Below, piece after piece: positions 9,301-17,850 of a stretch of DNA of 64,000 nucleotides (the first letter of the stretch is position 1; each line of letters begins with the position of its first letter). Below the pieces are notes generated by a model. It saw only the letters and a list, made by a program, of their open reading frames with translations, searched no databases and was not told where the DNA came from. The stretch spans positions 868,984 through 932,983 of the forward strand of contig NZ_LMIU01000001.1 of NCBI RefSeq assembly GCF_001428845.1. Reading direction: 5' to 3'. The translations under genes were made by a program, and so were the position numbers. This DNA comes from Achromobacter sp. Root83 (GTDB taxonomy: Bacteria > Pseudomonadota > Gammaproteobacteria > Burkholderiales > Burkholderiaceae_B).

Positions 9301-10218
9301 TCAGGACACCCGGATGCGCGGGTCGAGCCACGCGTTGGCGATATCGGCGGCGAGCGTCAGCATGACGTACAGCACCGAAAGCAGCAGCACGATGAGCTGC
9401 ATGACCGGATAGTCCTTGTACGTGATGCTCTGGTAGGCCAGGTAGCCCAGCCCGTCCAGCGCGAAGATGGTTTCGATGACAACCGAGCCGCCCAGCAGGT
9501 AGCCCAGCTGCACCGCGGCCAGCGCCACCACCGGCACGATGGCGTTGCGCAGCGCATGCTTGAAGATGACCTTGCGCGCCGGCAGCCCCTTGGCCCGCGC
9601 GGTGCGGATGTAGTCGGCGCCCAGCACCTCGATCATGCCGGCCCGGATCAGGCGCATGAAGGCGGGCGCGACGTAATAGCCCAGTGCGATGGCCGGCATG
9701 ACGAAGTGCTGCCAGGTGCCGCTGCCGGACACGGGCAGGATGCGCAGCGAGATCGAGAACAGCATGATCAGGATCAGCGCGAAGAAGAAGTTGGGCAGGG
9801 CCTGGCCCAGCACGGCGATGGCCAGGCACAGGCGGTCGATCAGGCTGCCCTTGTAGATGGCGGCCAGCACGCCCAGCGGGATGGAGATGGCCAGCGCGAA
9901 GGCCAGCGCGGCCACGCCCAGCTTCAGCGTGGTCGTGAGCTTGGACAGGATTAGCGGCCCGGCTTCGGTCTTGAAATACACCGAGGTGCCGAAATCGCCC
10001 TGCAGGATGTGCCAGAGCCAGTCGGCATATTGCACCGCCAGCGGCCGGTCCAGCCCATAGGTCTTGCGGATCATGTCGATGTCGGCCTGACGCGCGCCTT
10101 CGCCCGCCAGGGCCAGCGCCGGATCGCCCGACAGGTGCAGCAGCAGGAACGCCAGGACGGATACGGTCAGCGCCACCAGCGCCGCCAGGCCCAGGCGCCT
10201 GATCGTGAAATAAAGCAT
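9301..10218 (-). CDS. ABC transporter permease (DppB-like)
   Basis: This 305-residue permease of the peptide/opine/nickel family begins MLYFTIRRLGLAAL, a usual DppB N-terminus with the first helix at about 9-30. It has a TYGLDRPLAVQYADWL segment and about five further helices. The start at 10218 is supported by AGAGGAAG 5 bases upstream; the longer frame to 10257 has no such site. It sits 63 bases after the binding-protein gene and 1 base before the DppC-like gene. Confidence 0.93.
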   Translation of the reverse strand: MLYFTIRRLGLAALVALTVSVLAFLLLHLSGDPALALAGEGARQADIDMIRKTYGLDRPLAVQYADWLWHILQGDFGTSVYFKTEAGPLILSKLTTTLKLGVAALAFALAISIPLGVLAAIYKGSLIDRLCLAIAVLGQALPNFFFALILIMLFSISLRILPVSGSGTWQHFVMPAIALGYYVAPAFMRLIRAGMIEVLGADYIRTARAKGLPARKVIFKHALRNAIVPVVALAAVQLGYLLGGSVVIETIFALDGLGYLAYQSITYKDYPVMQLIVLLLSVLYVMLTLAADIANAWLDPRIRVS

Positions 10219-10281
10219 AGGACTTCCTCTATGTTCAGCAACGCCGGGCGCGCGCAACGCCCGCCCGGCGTGAACCGCGCC

Positions 10282-11853
10282 TTACTTCCAGCTCATGTCC
10301 CAGAAGCGCACCAGCTCATCCGAGTAGGGCTTGAAGTTCACGTCCTTGGTGGCGACGTAGTAGGCGGGCAGCGTCCACAGGGGCACGGCGTAGGCCTTTT
10401 GCGCGATCAGGTCCAGCGCCTCTTTGTAGGCCGCCTTGCGCGGGCCGCTGTCGATGGTGTGGTCGCCCTTGTTGAGCAGTTCGCGCACCTTGGCGTCGCG
10501 GGTGATGTCGTCGTTGCCGAAGGCGAAGTACACGGGCGTGGACGCCGACACGTCGTTGACCAGATTGGAGCCCCAGGTCTGGTGGGTGAGCGACGCCTTG
10601 TTGGCGCGGATCATGTCGCGCATGGCCGCATACTGCAGGAAATTCAGCTTGGCGCGGATGCCGACGGCCTGCAGATAGTTGATGATGGCTTCGGTCTGGT
10701 TGCGCTCGCGGTACGCCACGATGTCGATGTCGAAACCGTTGGGGTAGCCGGCTTCGGCCAGCAGCTTCTTGGCCAGCGCGGGGTCGTACTTGTAGGTCGG
10801 GGCGCCTTCCTGCGTGCAGCCGACCTGCGACGGCGTGCAGATGGTGTTGATGAGCCCGCCGCCTTCGCCCACGATGTTCTTGAGCATGGCGTCGCGGTCG
10901 ATCGCGTGGATGATCGCCTTTCGCACGCGCTCGTCCTTGAGCTGCGGCGCCGGCGTGCCTTCCAGGATATTCATCTGCATGAAGACGATGCGCATCGTGT
11001 TGCCCGTGACCATCTGCAGATTGGGCATGCCGCCCAACTGTTCGGCCTGGTCCTTCGGGACGCTCATGATCAGGTCCTCGCCGCCCGAGATGACCTCGGC
11101 CATCTGCGTCTGGCGGTCGGGAATGAAGCGGATGACCACCTTGCCAATCTTGGGCTGCGCCTTGGGTGAATCCTTGAAGTAGTCGGCGTTGCGCTCCAGC
11201 GTGATGGACTTGCCGGGCTGGTAATCCACCACCTTGTACGGACCCGAGCCCACGGGTTTCGCGTTCATGCCCTTGGGGCCGACTTCCTGGTAGTACTTGG
11301 CGGGATGGATGGCCGCGGTGGTGGACAGGTATTCCTTGGCGCCCGGGAAGGGTTCCTTGGTCGTGAGGCGGACCTTGTACTTGTCGATCTTCTCGACCTT
11401 GTCTATCCAGGACACGTTCTGCTGCGTGACGGCCTTGTTCTTGGGGTCGGCCACGTAGTTCAGCGTGTAGACCACCGAGTCCGCGTCGAACTCCTCGCCG
11501 TTATGGAATTTCACGCCTTCGCGCAGCTCGAATTCCATGGTCTTGTCGTCGACCTGTTTCCAGCTCTTGGCGAGCTGGCCCTTGTACTCGTTGGTGACCG
11601 GGTCGCGGTAGAGCAGGGTGTCCCACACGTTGGCGGCGATGATGACGCCGATGCGGACGTTGTTGAAGTAGGGGTCCACGCTTTCCGGCGCCTGGTCATA
11701 GGCCATGCGCAAGGTGTCGTCTTTTTTGCCGGCGAACGCTGGCTGGGCTGCCAGCGCGGCGCAGGCCAGCAGGGCGGCGGCCAGGCCCTTCAGCGGTGTG
11801 GAGCAGCGGGAGGACAACGCGGGTGAGACGGGTTTGAAGCGACTATCAGCCAT
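10282..11853 (-). CDS. ABC transporter substrate-binding protein, family 5
   Basis: This 523-residue periplasmic binding protein belongs to the SBP_bac_5 (DppA/OppA/NikA) family. It has a signal peptide ending near AAQPAFAG (about residue 43). The mature protein begins KKDDTLRMAYDQAPESVDPYF, a common family N-terminus. The start at 11853 has AGAGGAG about 9 bases upstream. It is the first transport gene of the operon, 23 bases after gntR. The ligand is not predictable by eye; linkage to an M20 hydrolase suggests a peptide, N-acyl amino acid or similar amide. Confidence 0.93.
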   Translation of the reverse strand: MADSRFKPVSPALSSRCSTPLKGLAAALLACAALAAQPAFAGKKDDTLRMAYDQAPESVDPYFNNVRIGVIIAANVWDTLLYRDPVTNEYKGQLAKSWKQVDDKTMEFELREGVKFHNGEEFDADSVVYTLNYVADPKNKAVTQQNVSWIDKVEKIDKYKVRLTTKEPFPGAKEYLSTTAAIHPAKYYQEVGPKGMNAKPVGSGPYKVVDYQPGKSITLERNADYFKDSPKAQPKIGKVVIRFIPDRQTQMAEVISGGEDLIMSVPKDQAEQLGGMPNLQMVTGNTMRIVFMQMNILEGTPAPQLKDERVRKAIIHAIDRDAMLKNIVGEGGGLINTICTPSQVGCTQEGAPTYKYDPALAKKLLAEAGYPNGFDIDIVAYRERNQTEAIINYLQAVGIRAKLNFLQYAAMRDMIRANKASLTHQTWGSNLVNDVSASTPVYFAFGNDDITRDAKVRELLNKGDHTIDSGPRKAAYKEALDLIAQKAYAVPLWTLPAYYVATKDVNFKPYSDELVRFWDMSWK

Positions 11854-11876
11854 GGTGAAGGCTCCTCTTGAAGACA

Positions 11877-12638
11877 CTACATGTGTTGCGTATCTATCGT
11901 CTCGCTCCGGCTTTTCAGCGCCGCCTCGCATTTGCGCTGCAGGTGCTGCCGCATGATGGCGGCAAGGCGGTCCGCGTCGCGCGCGTCCAGGGCCTCGGCC
12001 ATTTCTATGTGTTCGCGCATCGCCAGATCCCATTTCTGACGGTTTTCGTTCGAGACGAAGCGCAGGTTCTGGATCCGCGCGTTCTGCGCCTCGTAAAGCT
12101 GCTTGAGCAGGCTGTTGTGCGACGCCAGGCTGATGCGTTCGTGGATCTCGCGGTTGGTGCGGTAGTAGGTGGGCAGGTCATGGCGGGCATGGCTGGCCAT
12201 CATTTCGTACGTCAACGCGCGGATTTCGGCGATTTCCTGGTCGGTCGCCCGCTCGCAGGCCATGCGGCACGACATGGCTTCCAGCCCGCCGATCACCTCG
12301 AACGCTTCGCGGATGTTCGCTTCCGACAGCGCCACCACCTGCGCGCCGCGGTTCGGCTCGATCTGCACCAGCCCTTCGGATGCCAGCAGGCGGAAGGCCT
12401 CGCGCAGCGGCGTGCGGGACACGCCCAGCAGGTCGCAGAGCATGCGTTCATTCAGGCGGGACCCTGGGGGAAATTCGCCCTGGATGATGCGTTCGCGCAG
12501 TTGTCCGGCTGCCGTGCCCGCCAGCGTGCGGCCGTTGCCGGCGGCGCGGGCCGCGGGCTGCGGCGCGGGCTGCGGCGCGGGACCGGCCACGGCGTCGGCC
12601 GAGGCCAGATCCGGCATCAGACTAGGATCGCTGCTCAT
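11877..12638 (-). CDS. GntR-family (FadR/FCD) transcriptional regulator
   Basis: This regulator has an N-terminal winged helix (LRERIIQGEFPPGSRLNERM, then LGVSRTPLREAFRLLASEGLV) and an all-helical C-terminal FCD ligand domain with metal-binding-type His residues. It heads the peptide ABC operon and faces the divergent aminotransferase gene. The start is uncertain: ATG at 12638 places the GTATAC-containing site exactly upstream, but no strong ribosome binding site is seen; an in-frame ATG at 12689 would put that site inside the gene. It is probably a ligand-responsive repressor of both divergent units and of itself. Confidence 0.85.
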   Translation of the reverse strand: MSSDPSLMPDLASADAVAGPAPQPAPQPAARAAGNGRTLAGTAAGQLRERIIQGEFPPGSRLNERMLCDLLGVSRTPLREAFRLLASEGLVQIEPNRGAQVVALSEANIREAFEVIGGLEAMSCRMACERATDQEIAEIRALTYEMMASHARHDLPTYYRTNREIHERISLASHNSLLKQLYEAQNARIQNLRFVSNENRQKWDLAMREHIEMAEALDARDADRLAAIMRQHLQRKCEAALKSRSETIDTQHM

Positions 12639-12650
12639 TGGTATACAAAA
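12639..12650. promoter_or_regulatory. Candidate GntR operator, copy 1 (next to gntR)
   Basis: The 12-mer TGGTATACAAAA has a central GTATAC palindrome and sits directly against the gntR start codon. An identical 12-mer lies upstream of the divergent aminotransferase gene at 12806. GntR regulators of the FCD class commonly bind short near-palindromes of the form TGGTNNACCA. A third GTATAC occurs at 12705-12710 within GGGTGTATACCC. Confidence 0.6.
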
Positions 12651-12805
12651 ATTCCCCGTGTTTTGCGAAACTATAAACCTGTCTTTCATGCTTGAATGAT
12701 GGGTGTATACCCTAGGTTATCGCCATAAAAACAATGGGATAGAGTGACGCATGCCGCAAGTCCGCATGCCCGGCAAACGTTAATCGTCTGCTGCGCAATC
12801 TTCGC

Positions 12806-12817
12806 TGGTATACAAAA
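12806..12817. promoter_or_regulatory. Candidate GntR operator, copy 2 (next to the aminotransferase gene)
   Basis: The 12-mer TGGTATACAAAA is identical to the copy at 12639 and lies 20 bases before the aminotransferase ATG. Binding here would cover the start region of the plus-strand unit, so both divergent transcripts could answer to one regulator. Confidence 0.6.
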
Positions 12818-12837
12818 CGTCCACTGTGGGGCTACGC

Positions 12838-14034
12838 ATGCTTTCGCTGAACAATCACCCGTCCGGCCGCCATTTTTTGCAGATTCCCGGGCCCACCAAT
12901 GTGCCCGACCGGGTGCTGCGCGCTATCGACCAGCCCACCATCGATCATCGCGGCCCGGAGTTCGGGGCGCTGGGGTTGGCGGTGCTGGCGGGGATCAAGC
13001 AGGTGTTCCAGACCGACGCGCCCGTGGTGATCTTTCCGGCGTCGGGCACCGGTGCCTGGGAAGCCGCGCTGGTCAACACGCTGTCGCAAGGAGACCGGGT
13101 GCTGATGGTGGAAACCGGGCACTTCGCGAGCCTCTGGCGCAAGCTGGCGGGACGCCTGGGCCTGGAGGTGGACTACGTCGAGGGCGACTGGCGCCATCCC
13201 GTGGACGCCGCCGTGATCGGCAAGCGCCTGGCCGAAGGCACGCAGCACCGCATCAAGGCCGTGTGCGTGGTGCACAATGAGACCTCCACCGGCGTCACCA
13301 GCGACATTGCCGCCGTGCGCGCCGCGATAGACAACGCGGCGCATCCCGCGCTGCTCATGGTGGACACGATTTCCTCGCTGGGCTCCATCGACTACCGCCA
13401 CGACGAATGGGGCGTGGACGTCACGGTGGCCGGCTCGCAGAAGGGGCTGATGCTGCCGCCGGGCCTGTCGTTCAACGCGGTCGGCCCGCGCGCGCTGGCC
13501 GCCGCCGAGACGGCGGGCCTGCCGCGTTCCTACTGGGATTGGCGCGAGATGCTGGGGCCCAACGCCAAGGGCTATTTTCCCTATACGCCGTCGACCAATC
13601 TTTTGTATGGCCTGCACGAAGCGCTGGCCATGCTGCAAGCGGAAGGGCTGCCGCAGGTATTTGCGCGCCACGAGCGCCATGCCCGCGCCACCCGGCTTGC
13701 GGTGGCCGCCTGGGGGCTCGAACTGTTGAGCCTGGATCCGGCCGCGCACAGTCCGGCGCTGACCGCCGTGCTGATGCCCGAAGGCCACAGCGCCGACGCG
13801 CTGCGCAAGATCATCCTGGACCGGTTCGACATGTCGCTGGGCCAGGGCCTGGGCAAGCTGTCCGACCGCATCTTCCGCATCGGCCATCTGGGCCACTTCA
13901 ACGATCTGACGCTGTGCGGCACGCTGGCCGGCGTGGAAATGGGGCTGGCCGCGGCCGGCGTTCCGCACCGTCCGGGCGGGCTGCAGGCGGCCATGGAATT
14001 CCTGGCCCGCGCGCCGGAAAGCGCGGCGGGCTGA
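12838..14034 (+). CDS. PLP-dependent class V aminotransferase (serine/alanine-glyoxylate type)
   Basis: This 398-residue cytosolic enzyme resembles serine-glyoxylate and alanine-glyoxylate aminotransferases. It opens with FLQIPGPTNVPDRV, the usual start of this family, and has HNETSTGV (His147-Glu149), Asp176 in MVDTISS, and the PLP Lys202 in AGSQKGLMLPPG. A GTGGGG sequence 7 bases before ATG 12838 serves as ribosome binding site; an in-frame GTG at 12826 is less likely. It is divergent from gntR and followed after 43 bases by a serine hydrolase gene. It may transaminate a product released by the M20 hydrolase; (S)-ureidoglycine-glyoxylate activity is a further possibility in this family. Confidence 0.9.
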   Translation: MLSLNNHPSGRHFLQIPGPTNVPDRVLRAIDQPTIDHRGPEFGALGLAVLAGIKQVFQTDAPVVIFPASGTGAWEAALVNTLSQGDRVLMVETGHFASLWRKLAGRLGLEVDYVEGDWRHPVDAAVIGKRLAEGTQHRIKAVCVVHNETSTGVTSDIAAVRAAIDNAAHPALLMVDTISSLGSIDYRHDEWGVDVTVAGSQKGLMLPPGLSFNAVGPRALAAAETAGLPRSYWDWREMLGPNAKGYFPYTPSTNLLYGLHEALAMLQAEGLPQVFARHERHARATRLAVAAWGLELLSLDPAAHSPALTAVLMPEGHSADALRKIILDRFDMSLGQGLGKLSDRIFRIGHLGHFNDLTLCGTLAGVEMGLAAAGVPHRPGGLQAAMEFLARAPESAAG

Positions 14035-14077
14035 CGCGCCCCGAGCTTGATGACAGACATACACAACGAGGGAACCA

Positions 14078-15133
14078 ATGAATACGCTCATGCAGCAGGC
14101 GATCCAGTTCGCCAATGAACACGAATCCACCTGGGACCGCAGCGTCAAGGGCAACTTTGGCGTGCATCTGAATGATCCGCCGCCCTGGAACCGCCTGCTG
14201 GGCCCGATCCACGATCGCGGCCCCGTGTCGGGCGTGGTGGTGGTCGACGGCAAGACGGTCGCCTCGTGGGGCGAGCCGGACCGCGCCGACCTGACGTTCA
14301 GCGTCGCCAAGCTGTACCTGGCCATCCTGGCCGGCGTGGCGCATGACCGCGGCCTGCTGCCCGACGTGGACGAGCCCGTGGGCAAGCGCGTGCCGGGCAT
14401 CGGCTTCGACGACGGCCAGAACGCCGACATCACCTGGCGCCACCTGCTGCAGCAGACGAGCGAATGGGAAGGCGAGCGCTTCGGCGTGTCGGATCAGGCG
14501 GATCGCTACCGCGCCGTCACCTTCGGCGTGCCGCCGGACGGCAAGAAGGGCGACGCGCGTCCCCTGCAGCGTCCCGGCACGTACTGGGAATACAACGACG
14601 TGCGCATCAACCAGCTTTCCTATGCGCTGCTGCACCTGTTCCGCAAGCCGCTGCCGGACGTGTTCCGCGAAGCCGTCACGCGCCCGATCGGCGCCAGCGA
14701 AGACTGGCAATGGGTGGGCTATGACGAGGCCTGGGTCGAGATCGACGGCCAGCGCATGCCGTCCGTGCCGGGCGGCTCGCACTGGGGCGGGGGCATGTCC
14801 ATCAGCGCCCGCGACCAGGCGCTGATCGGCCAGATGCTGCTGAACGATGGCCAGGCCAACGGCCGCCAGATCCTGTCGCGCGAATGGATACAGGCCATGC
14901 GCACGCCCTGCGAAATCGCGCCGTACTACGGCTACCTGATCTGGCTGAACCACGACGGCCGCGTATTTCCCAGCGTGCCGGCGTCCAGCTTCTTCGGCGT
15001 GGGGGCGGGCAGCTCGTTCACCTGGGTCGAACCCGAGCGCAAGATGGTGGTGATCGTGCGCTGGCTCAATTCCGCTCACGCGGATGCGCTGTTCGGGAAG
15101 ATCCTGGCGGCGGTGGACGCTGACGGGCAGTGA
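14078..15133 (+). CDS. Beta-lactamase-family serine hydrolase
   Basis: This 351-residue protein has the fold of class C beta-lactamases, DD-peptidases and EstB-type esterases. The SxxK motif is SVAK (75-78). The second motif is YND at 172-174 in place of the common YxN. A GVGAGSS segment near 305 takes the place of KTG. There is no signal peptide, so it is probably cytosolic and is more likely an esterase or amidase than a secreted lactamase. GAGGGA precedes the ATG. It is co-oriented with the aminotransferase gene, and its last 68 bases overlap the 3' end of the convergent sigma factor gene. Confidence 0.85.
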   Translation: MNTLMQQAIQFANEHESTWDRSVKGNFGVHLNDPPPWNRLLGPIHDRGPVSGVVVVDGKTVASWGEPDRADLTFSVAKLYLAILAGVAHDRGLLPDVDEPVGKRVPGIGFDDGQNADITWRHLLQQTSEWEGERFGVSDQADRYRAVTFGVPPDGKKGDARPLQRPGTYWEYNDVRINQLSYALLHLFRKPLPDVFREAVTRPIGASEDWQWVGYDEAWVEIDGQRMPSVPGGSHWGGGMSISARDQALIGQMLLNDGQANGRQILSREWIQAMRTPCEIAPYYGYLIWLNHDGRVFPSVPASSFFGVGAGSSFTWVEPERKMVVIVRWLNSAHADALFGKILAAVDADGQ

Positions 15134-15809
15134 TGAACACGCCCGCGACGATGCGATCGCAGCGGGCGCCATCGAAGGAAAAGGCGTCGTTCAACGCGAC
15201 GTCGATCTGGCTGGCCAGCCCTTCGCGCAACAGCCCGCGGGCGCGGAAGTAGCGGGTCCGCACCGTGGCCTCGGGAATGTCCAGCGCCAGGGCTACCTCT
15301 TTCACGCTCAGTTCCTCGACCGCCCGCAAGACGAAGACGATACGGAAATCCTCGGGCAGCAGGTCGATGCGGTCTTCCAGCAGCCTGCGCATCTGGGCGC
15401 GCATCGCGGAATATTCCGGCCGGCGGTCGGGATCGTCGGTCAGCGACGCTTGGATATCGGGGTCGATGGCGTTCATGGCGGCATCCAGAGGTATGACTTG
15501 CGCGTTCCTGGGTTGCAGGCGCCCAAGCGCCTCGTTGACGACGATGCGCACCAGCCAGGTCGACAGCCTGGCCTCGGCACGAAAGCCGGCGAGTGCGCGC
15601 CAGGCGCGCAGATACGCCTCCTGAAGCGCATCCTCGGCCTCCGCGTCACTCTTCAGAATGCTGCGCGCGGTGCGGAACAGCAGGCGGTTGTTGCGCCGCA
15701 TGATGGCCTCGAACGCCGCTTCGTCTCCCGTGGCCGCGCGCGACACGAGCTCGGCTTCGGGCGTCTGCGGTGAGATGGGCGCCGTCGTCTGATGCAGGGG
15801 ATTCAGCAT
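15066..15809 (-). CDS. ECF-type RNA polymerase sigma factor
   Basis: This 247-residue sigma-70 factor has region 2 (about 20-95, with AEDALQEAYLRAWRAL) and region 4 (about 145-200, with LPEDFRIVFVLRAVEELSVKEVA and ATVRTRYFRARGLL). No anti-sigma gene of a usual type is adjacent. The upstream genes of the same orientation encode two small membrane proteins. After FDGARCDRIVAGV the protein runs on about 25 residues in a Pro/Arg-rich tail encoded antisense to the end of the serine hydrolase gene; this tail looks like a late extension. Confidence 0.9.
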   Translation of the reverse strand: MLNPLHQTTAPISPQTPEAELVSRAATGDEAAFEAIMRRNNRLLFRTARSILKSDAEAEDALQEAYLRAWRALAGFRAEARLSTWLVRIVVNEALGRLQPRNAQVIPLDAAMNAIDPDIQASLTDDPDRRPEYSAMRAQMRRLLEDRIDLLPEDFRIVFVLRAVEELSVKEVALALDIPEATVRTRYFRARGLLREGLASQIDVALNDAFSFDGARCDRIVAGVFITARQRPPPPGSSRTAHPRERN

Positions 15810-15857
15810 GGGGACTCCCTCCCGGGCCTCGATGGGCCTCGTCGGACTCGTTGGTTC

Positions 15858-16280
15858 CTATTTGCCGGCGCGGCCGACGCCGTGGTGATAGACCAGTGTG
15901 CCCCCCAGCCACCCGCCAACCGCGAGGCAGAAGAAGCCGGCGGCGTCCAACAGCAGGGAAAGCGTGTCGGGCGCCAGCGGACGCAAGTCCTCCAGCCGCA
16001 GCAGCAGGCGGACGGTGAACAGCGTGCCGGCGAGCAGCATCGTCCCCATGTGCCAGTAGGCAACCCGCAACGCCGGGCCTTCGGGCACCCGGGGTAGTTC
16101 GATCATGCCCGCCAGCATGGCAAGAAGCGCCATGACGCAGCCCACCGCGAGCAACCCGCCCGACCAGCGCCAGGCGGCCTCGCCGAACCAGATTCCGGCG
16201 AAATCCGCCACCACCGCCAGCGACCAGCAGGCGATGGGAAAATGCACCAGGGCGGGGTGCAGGGGATGGCGCGGCTTCAC
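15858..16280 (-). CDS. DUF2231-like four-helix membrane protein
   Basis: This 140-residue inner-membrane protein begins MKPRHPLHPALVHFPIACW, the His/Pro-rich opening typical of DUF2231 proteins, and has four hydrophobic helices. The start is GTG at 16278-16280, chosen because it overlaps the upstream gene's stop as GTGA. DUF2231 proteins have no settled function, though some occur with redox and metal genes. It lies between a small membrane protein and the ECF sigma factor gene, 48 bases upstream of the latter. Confidence 0.8.
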   Translation of the reverse strand: MKPRHPLHPALVHFPIACWSLAVVADFAGIWFGEAAWRWSGGLLAVGCVMALLAMLAGMIELPRVPEGPALRVAYWHMGTMLLAGTLFTVRLLLRLEDLRPLAPDTLSLLLDAAGFFCLAVGGWLGGTLVYHHGVGRAGK

Positions 16281-16615
16281 AACAGCACGCTTGCCAGGGT
16301 CAGAAAGCCCGCGACGGCGACGCCCGCGTGTATCACCACCACCGCCTTGGGCGGCAGCTTCTTGCGCGCATGGAACGAGGCCAGAAAAAACCCGCCCAGC
16401 GCCGCCACCAACAGCAGCACGAAGCCGATCATCACTTGCTGCGGCGCATTGCCTCGGACGAGCAGGGTGATCAACAGGACGAGGCCCGCCGCGCCCAGCA
16501 GCGCGTGCAGCAAGGACAAGGCCCAGGGGGCGAACTTGTTGCGCAGCACATGCGCCGCAAGCACCAAGCCGCCGACAGCGGCGACCGCGAATATCACGAC
16601 GGCATAGCTCAACAT
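16277..16615 (-). CDS. Small hydrophobic membrane protein
   Basis: This 112-residue protein has about four helices that cover most of its length, separated by short Lys/Arg/His loops (HVLRNKFAPW, FHARKKLPPK). The start at 16615 has AAAGGAGAA 6 bases upstream, a strong site; a longer frame to 16726 lacks one. I do not recognise a named family. It is coupled to the DUF2231 gene by a 4-base overlap and probably shares a transcript with the sigma factor gene. Confidence 0.75.
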   Translation of the reverse strand: MLSYAVVIFAVAAVGGLVLAAHVLRNKFAPWALSLLHALLGAAGLVLLITLLVRGNAPQQVMIGFVLLLVAALGGFFLASFHARKKLPPKAVVVIHAGVAVAGFLTLASVLL

Positions 16616-16748
16616 GGATGTTCTCCTTTTGCGCGCACCTGACCATTGGATGGCGCCACGGTGAGCTACGTTCCCGAGGGCAGGGTTTCCTCCATGGCCG
16701 GCCGCCGGGTAACATCCAGACCTCATCCTCCGACTAGGAAATCACGCC

Positions 16749-17759
16749 ATGAACTACCGCCGACTGGGAACCAGCAATCTTCGCGTATCGCCGCTATGCC
16801 TGGGCACCATGATGTTCGGAGAACAGACGCCCGACGACGAGGCCGCGCGCATTGTCGCGTCGGCGCGCGACCATGGCCTGAATTTCATCGATACCGCGGA
16901 CGTCTACAACGAGGGCCGTTCGGAAGAGGTTGTGGGCAAGCTGCTGAAAGGACAGCGCCACGACTGGGTGCTGGCCAGCAAGATCGGCAACGCTGTCGGC
17001 AAGGGTCCGAACCTGGCGCATTACTCGCGCCAGTGGCTGATACGTGGCGTCGAGCAAAGCCTGTCGCGCCTGGGCACGGATTTCATGGACATCCTGTACC
17101 TGCACCGCGACTATCACGAAGAAAACCTGGAAGAGGCGTTGTGGGCGCTGGGCGACCTGATCCGCGCGGGCAAGCTGCGCAGCTTCGGCCTGTCGAACTT
17201 CCGTGGCTGGCGCATCGCCGAAGTGTTGCGGCTGTGCGAAAAAATGGGCGTGCCGCAGCCGGTCGTGTGCCAGCCTTACTACAACATGCTGAACCGTGGG
17301 CCTGAAGTCGAGATCCTGCCCGCCTGCAAGCATTACGGCCTGGGCGTGGTGCCCTACAGCCCGATCGCGCGCGGCGTGCTGACCGGCAAGTACCAGCCGG
17401 GTCAGGCGCCGGCGGCGGACACCCGCGCGGGACGCGGCGACCGCCGCATCCTGGCCACCGAGTTCCGCGAGGAATCCCTGCTGATCGCGCAAAAGCTGGT
17501 GCAGCACAGCGCCGCGCGCGGCGTGCAGCCTGGCCATTTCGCTACCGCCTGGGTGCTGGCCAATCCCATCGTCACCGCCGTCATCGCGGGTCCGCGCACG
17601 CTGGCGCAAATGGACGATTACTACGCGGCGCTGGATGTGGCGATCACGCCCGAGGACGAAACCGTGGTGGACGGCTGGGTCACGCCGGGCCACGCGTCGG
17701 CCCACGGCTACAACGACCCCAGCTATCCGTTCTACGGCCGTCCGGTGACGGCCGCCTGA
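16749..17759 (+). CDS. Aldo/keto reductase
   Basis: This 336-residue TIM-barrel NADPH oxidoreductase has the full AKR catalytic tetrad: Asp48, Tyr53, Lys78 and His119 (NFIDTADVYN, LASKIG, YLHRDYH). The cofactor-binding motif near the C-terminus is visible as VIAGPRTLAQMDD. It belongs to the YajO/Tas-like AKR branch by general layout. TAGGAA lies 8 bases before the ATG. It stands alone, divergent from the sigma-factor operon and convergent with tetR. The substrate is unknown. Confidence 0.9.
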   Translation: MNYRRLGTSNLRVSPLCLGTMMFGEQTPDDEAARIVASARDHGLNFIDTADVYNEGRSEEVVGKLLKGQRHDWVLASKIGNAVGKGPNLAHYSRQWLIRGVEQSLSRLGTDFMDILYLHRDYHEENLEEALWALGDLIRAGKLRSFGLSNFRGWRIAEVLRLCEKMGVPQPVVCQPYYNMLNRGPEVEILPACKHYGLGVVPYSPIARGVLTGKYQPGQAPAADTRAGRGDRRILATEFREESLLIAQKLVQHSAARGVQPGHFATAWVLANPIVTAVIAGPRTLAQMDDYYAALDVAITPEDETVVDGWVTPGHASAHGYNDPSYPFYGRPVTAA

Positions 17760-17799
17760 ACCTGGCCGGCGCCTCTGGATGCATGCCTCCGGGGGACCG

Positions 17800-17824
17800 G
17801 GGCGCAGGCGTCCACGATGCGCCC
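17800..17824. terminator. Hairpin between convergent genes
   Basis: GGGCGCA (17800-17806) pairs with TGCGCCC (17818-17824) across an 11-base loop, between the aldo/keto reductase and the convergent tetR gene. No U-rich tract follows, so it is only a candidate terminator. Confidence 0.3.
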
Positions 17825-17850
17825 GCCGGGCCGCTCAGGTCCTTGAGGCC

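Noticed and set aside
12639..12689. Longer GntR N-terminus from ATG 12689
   Set aside because: It would place the operator-like 12-mer inside the coding region and adds residues outside the family. It is not excluded.
14078..15133. Antibiotic-inactivating beta-lactamase
   Set aside because: SxxK is present, but there is no signal peptide, the second motif is YND and KTG is not seen. A cytosolic esterase or amidase is more likely.
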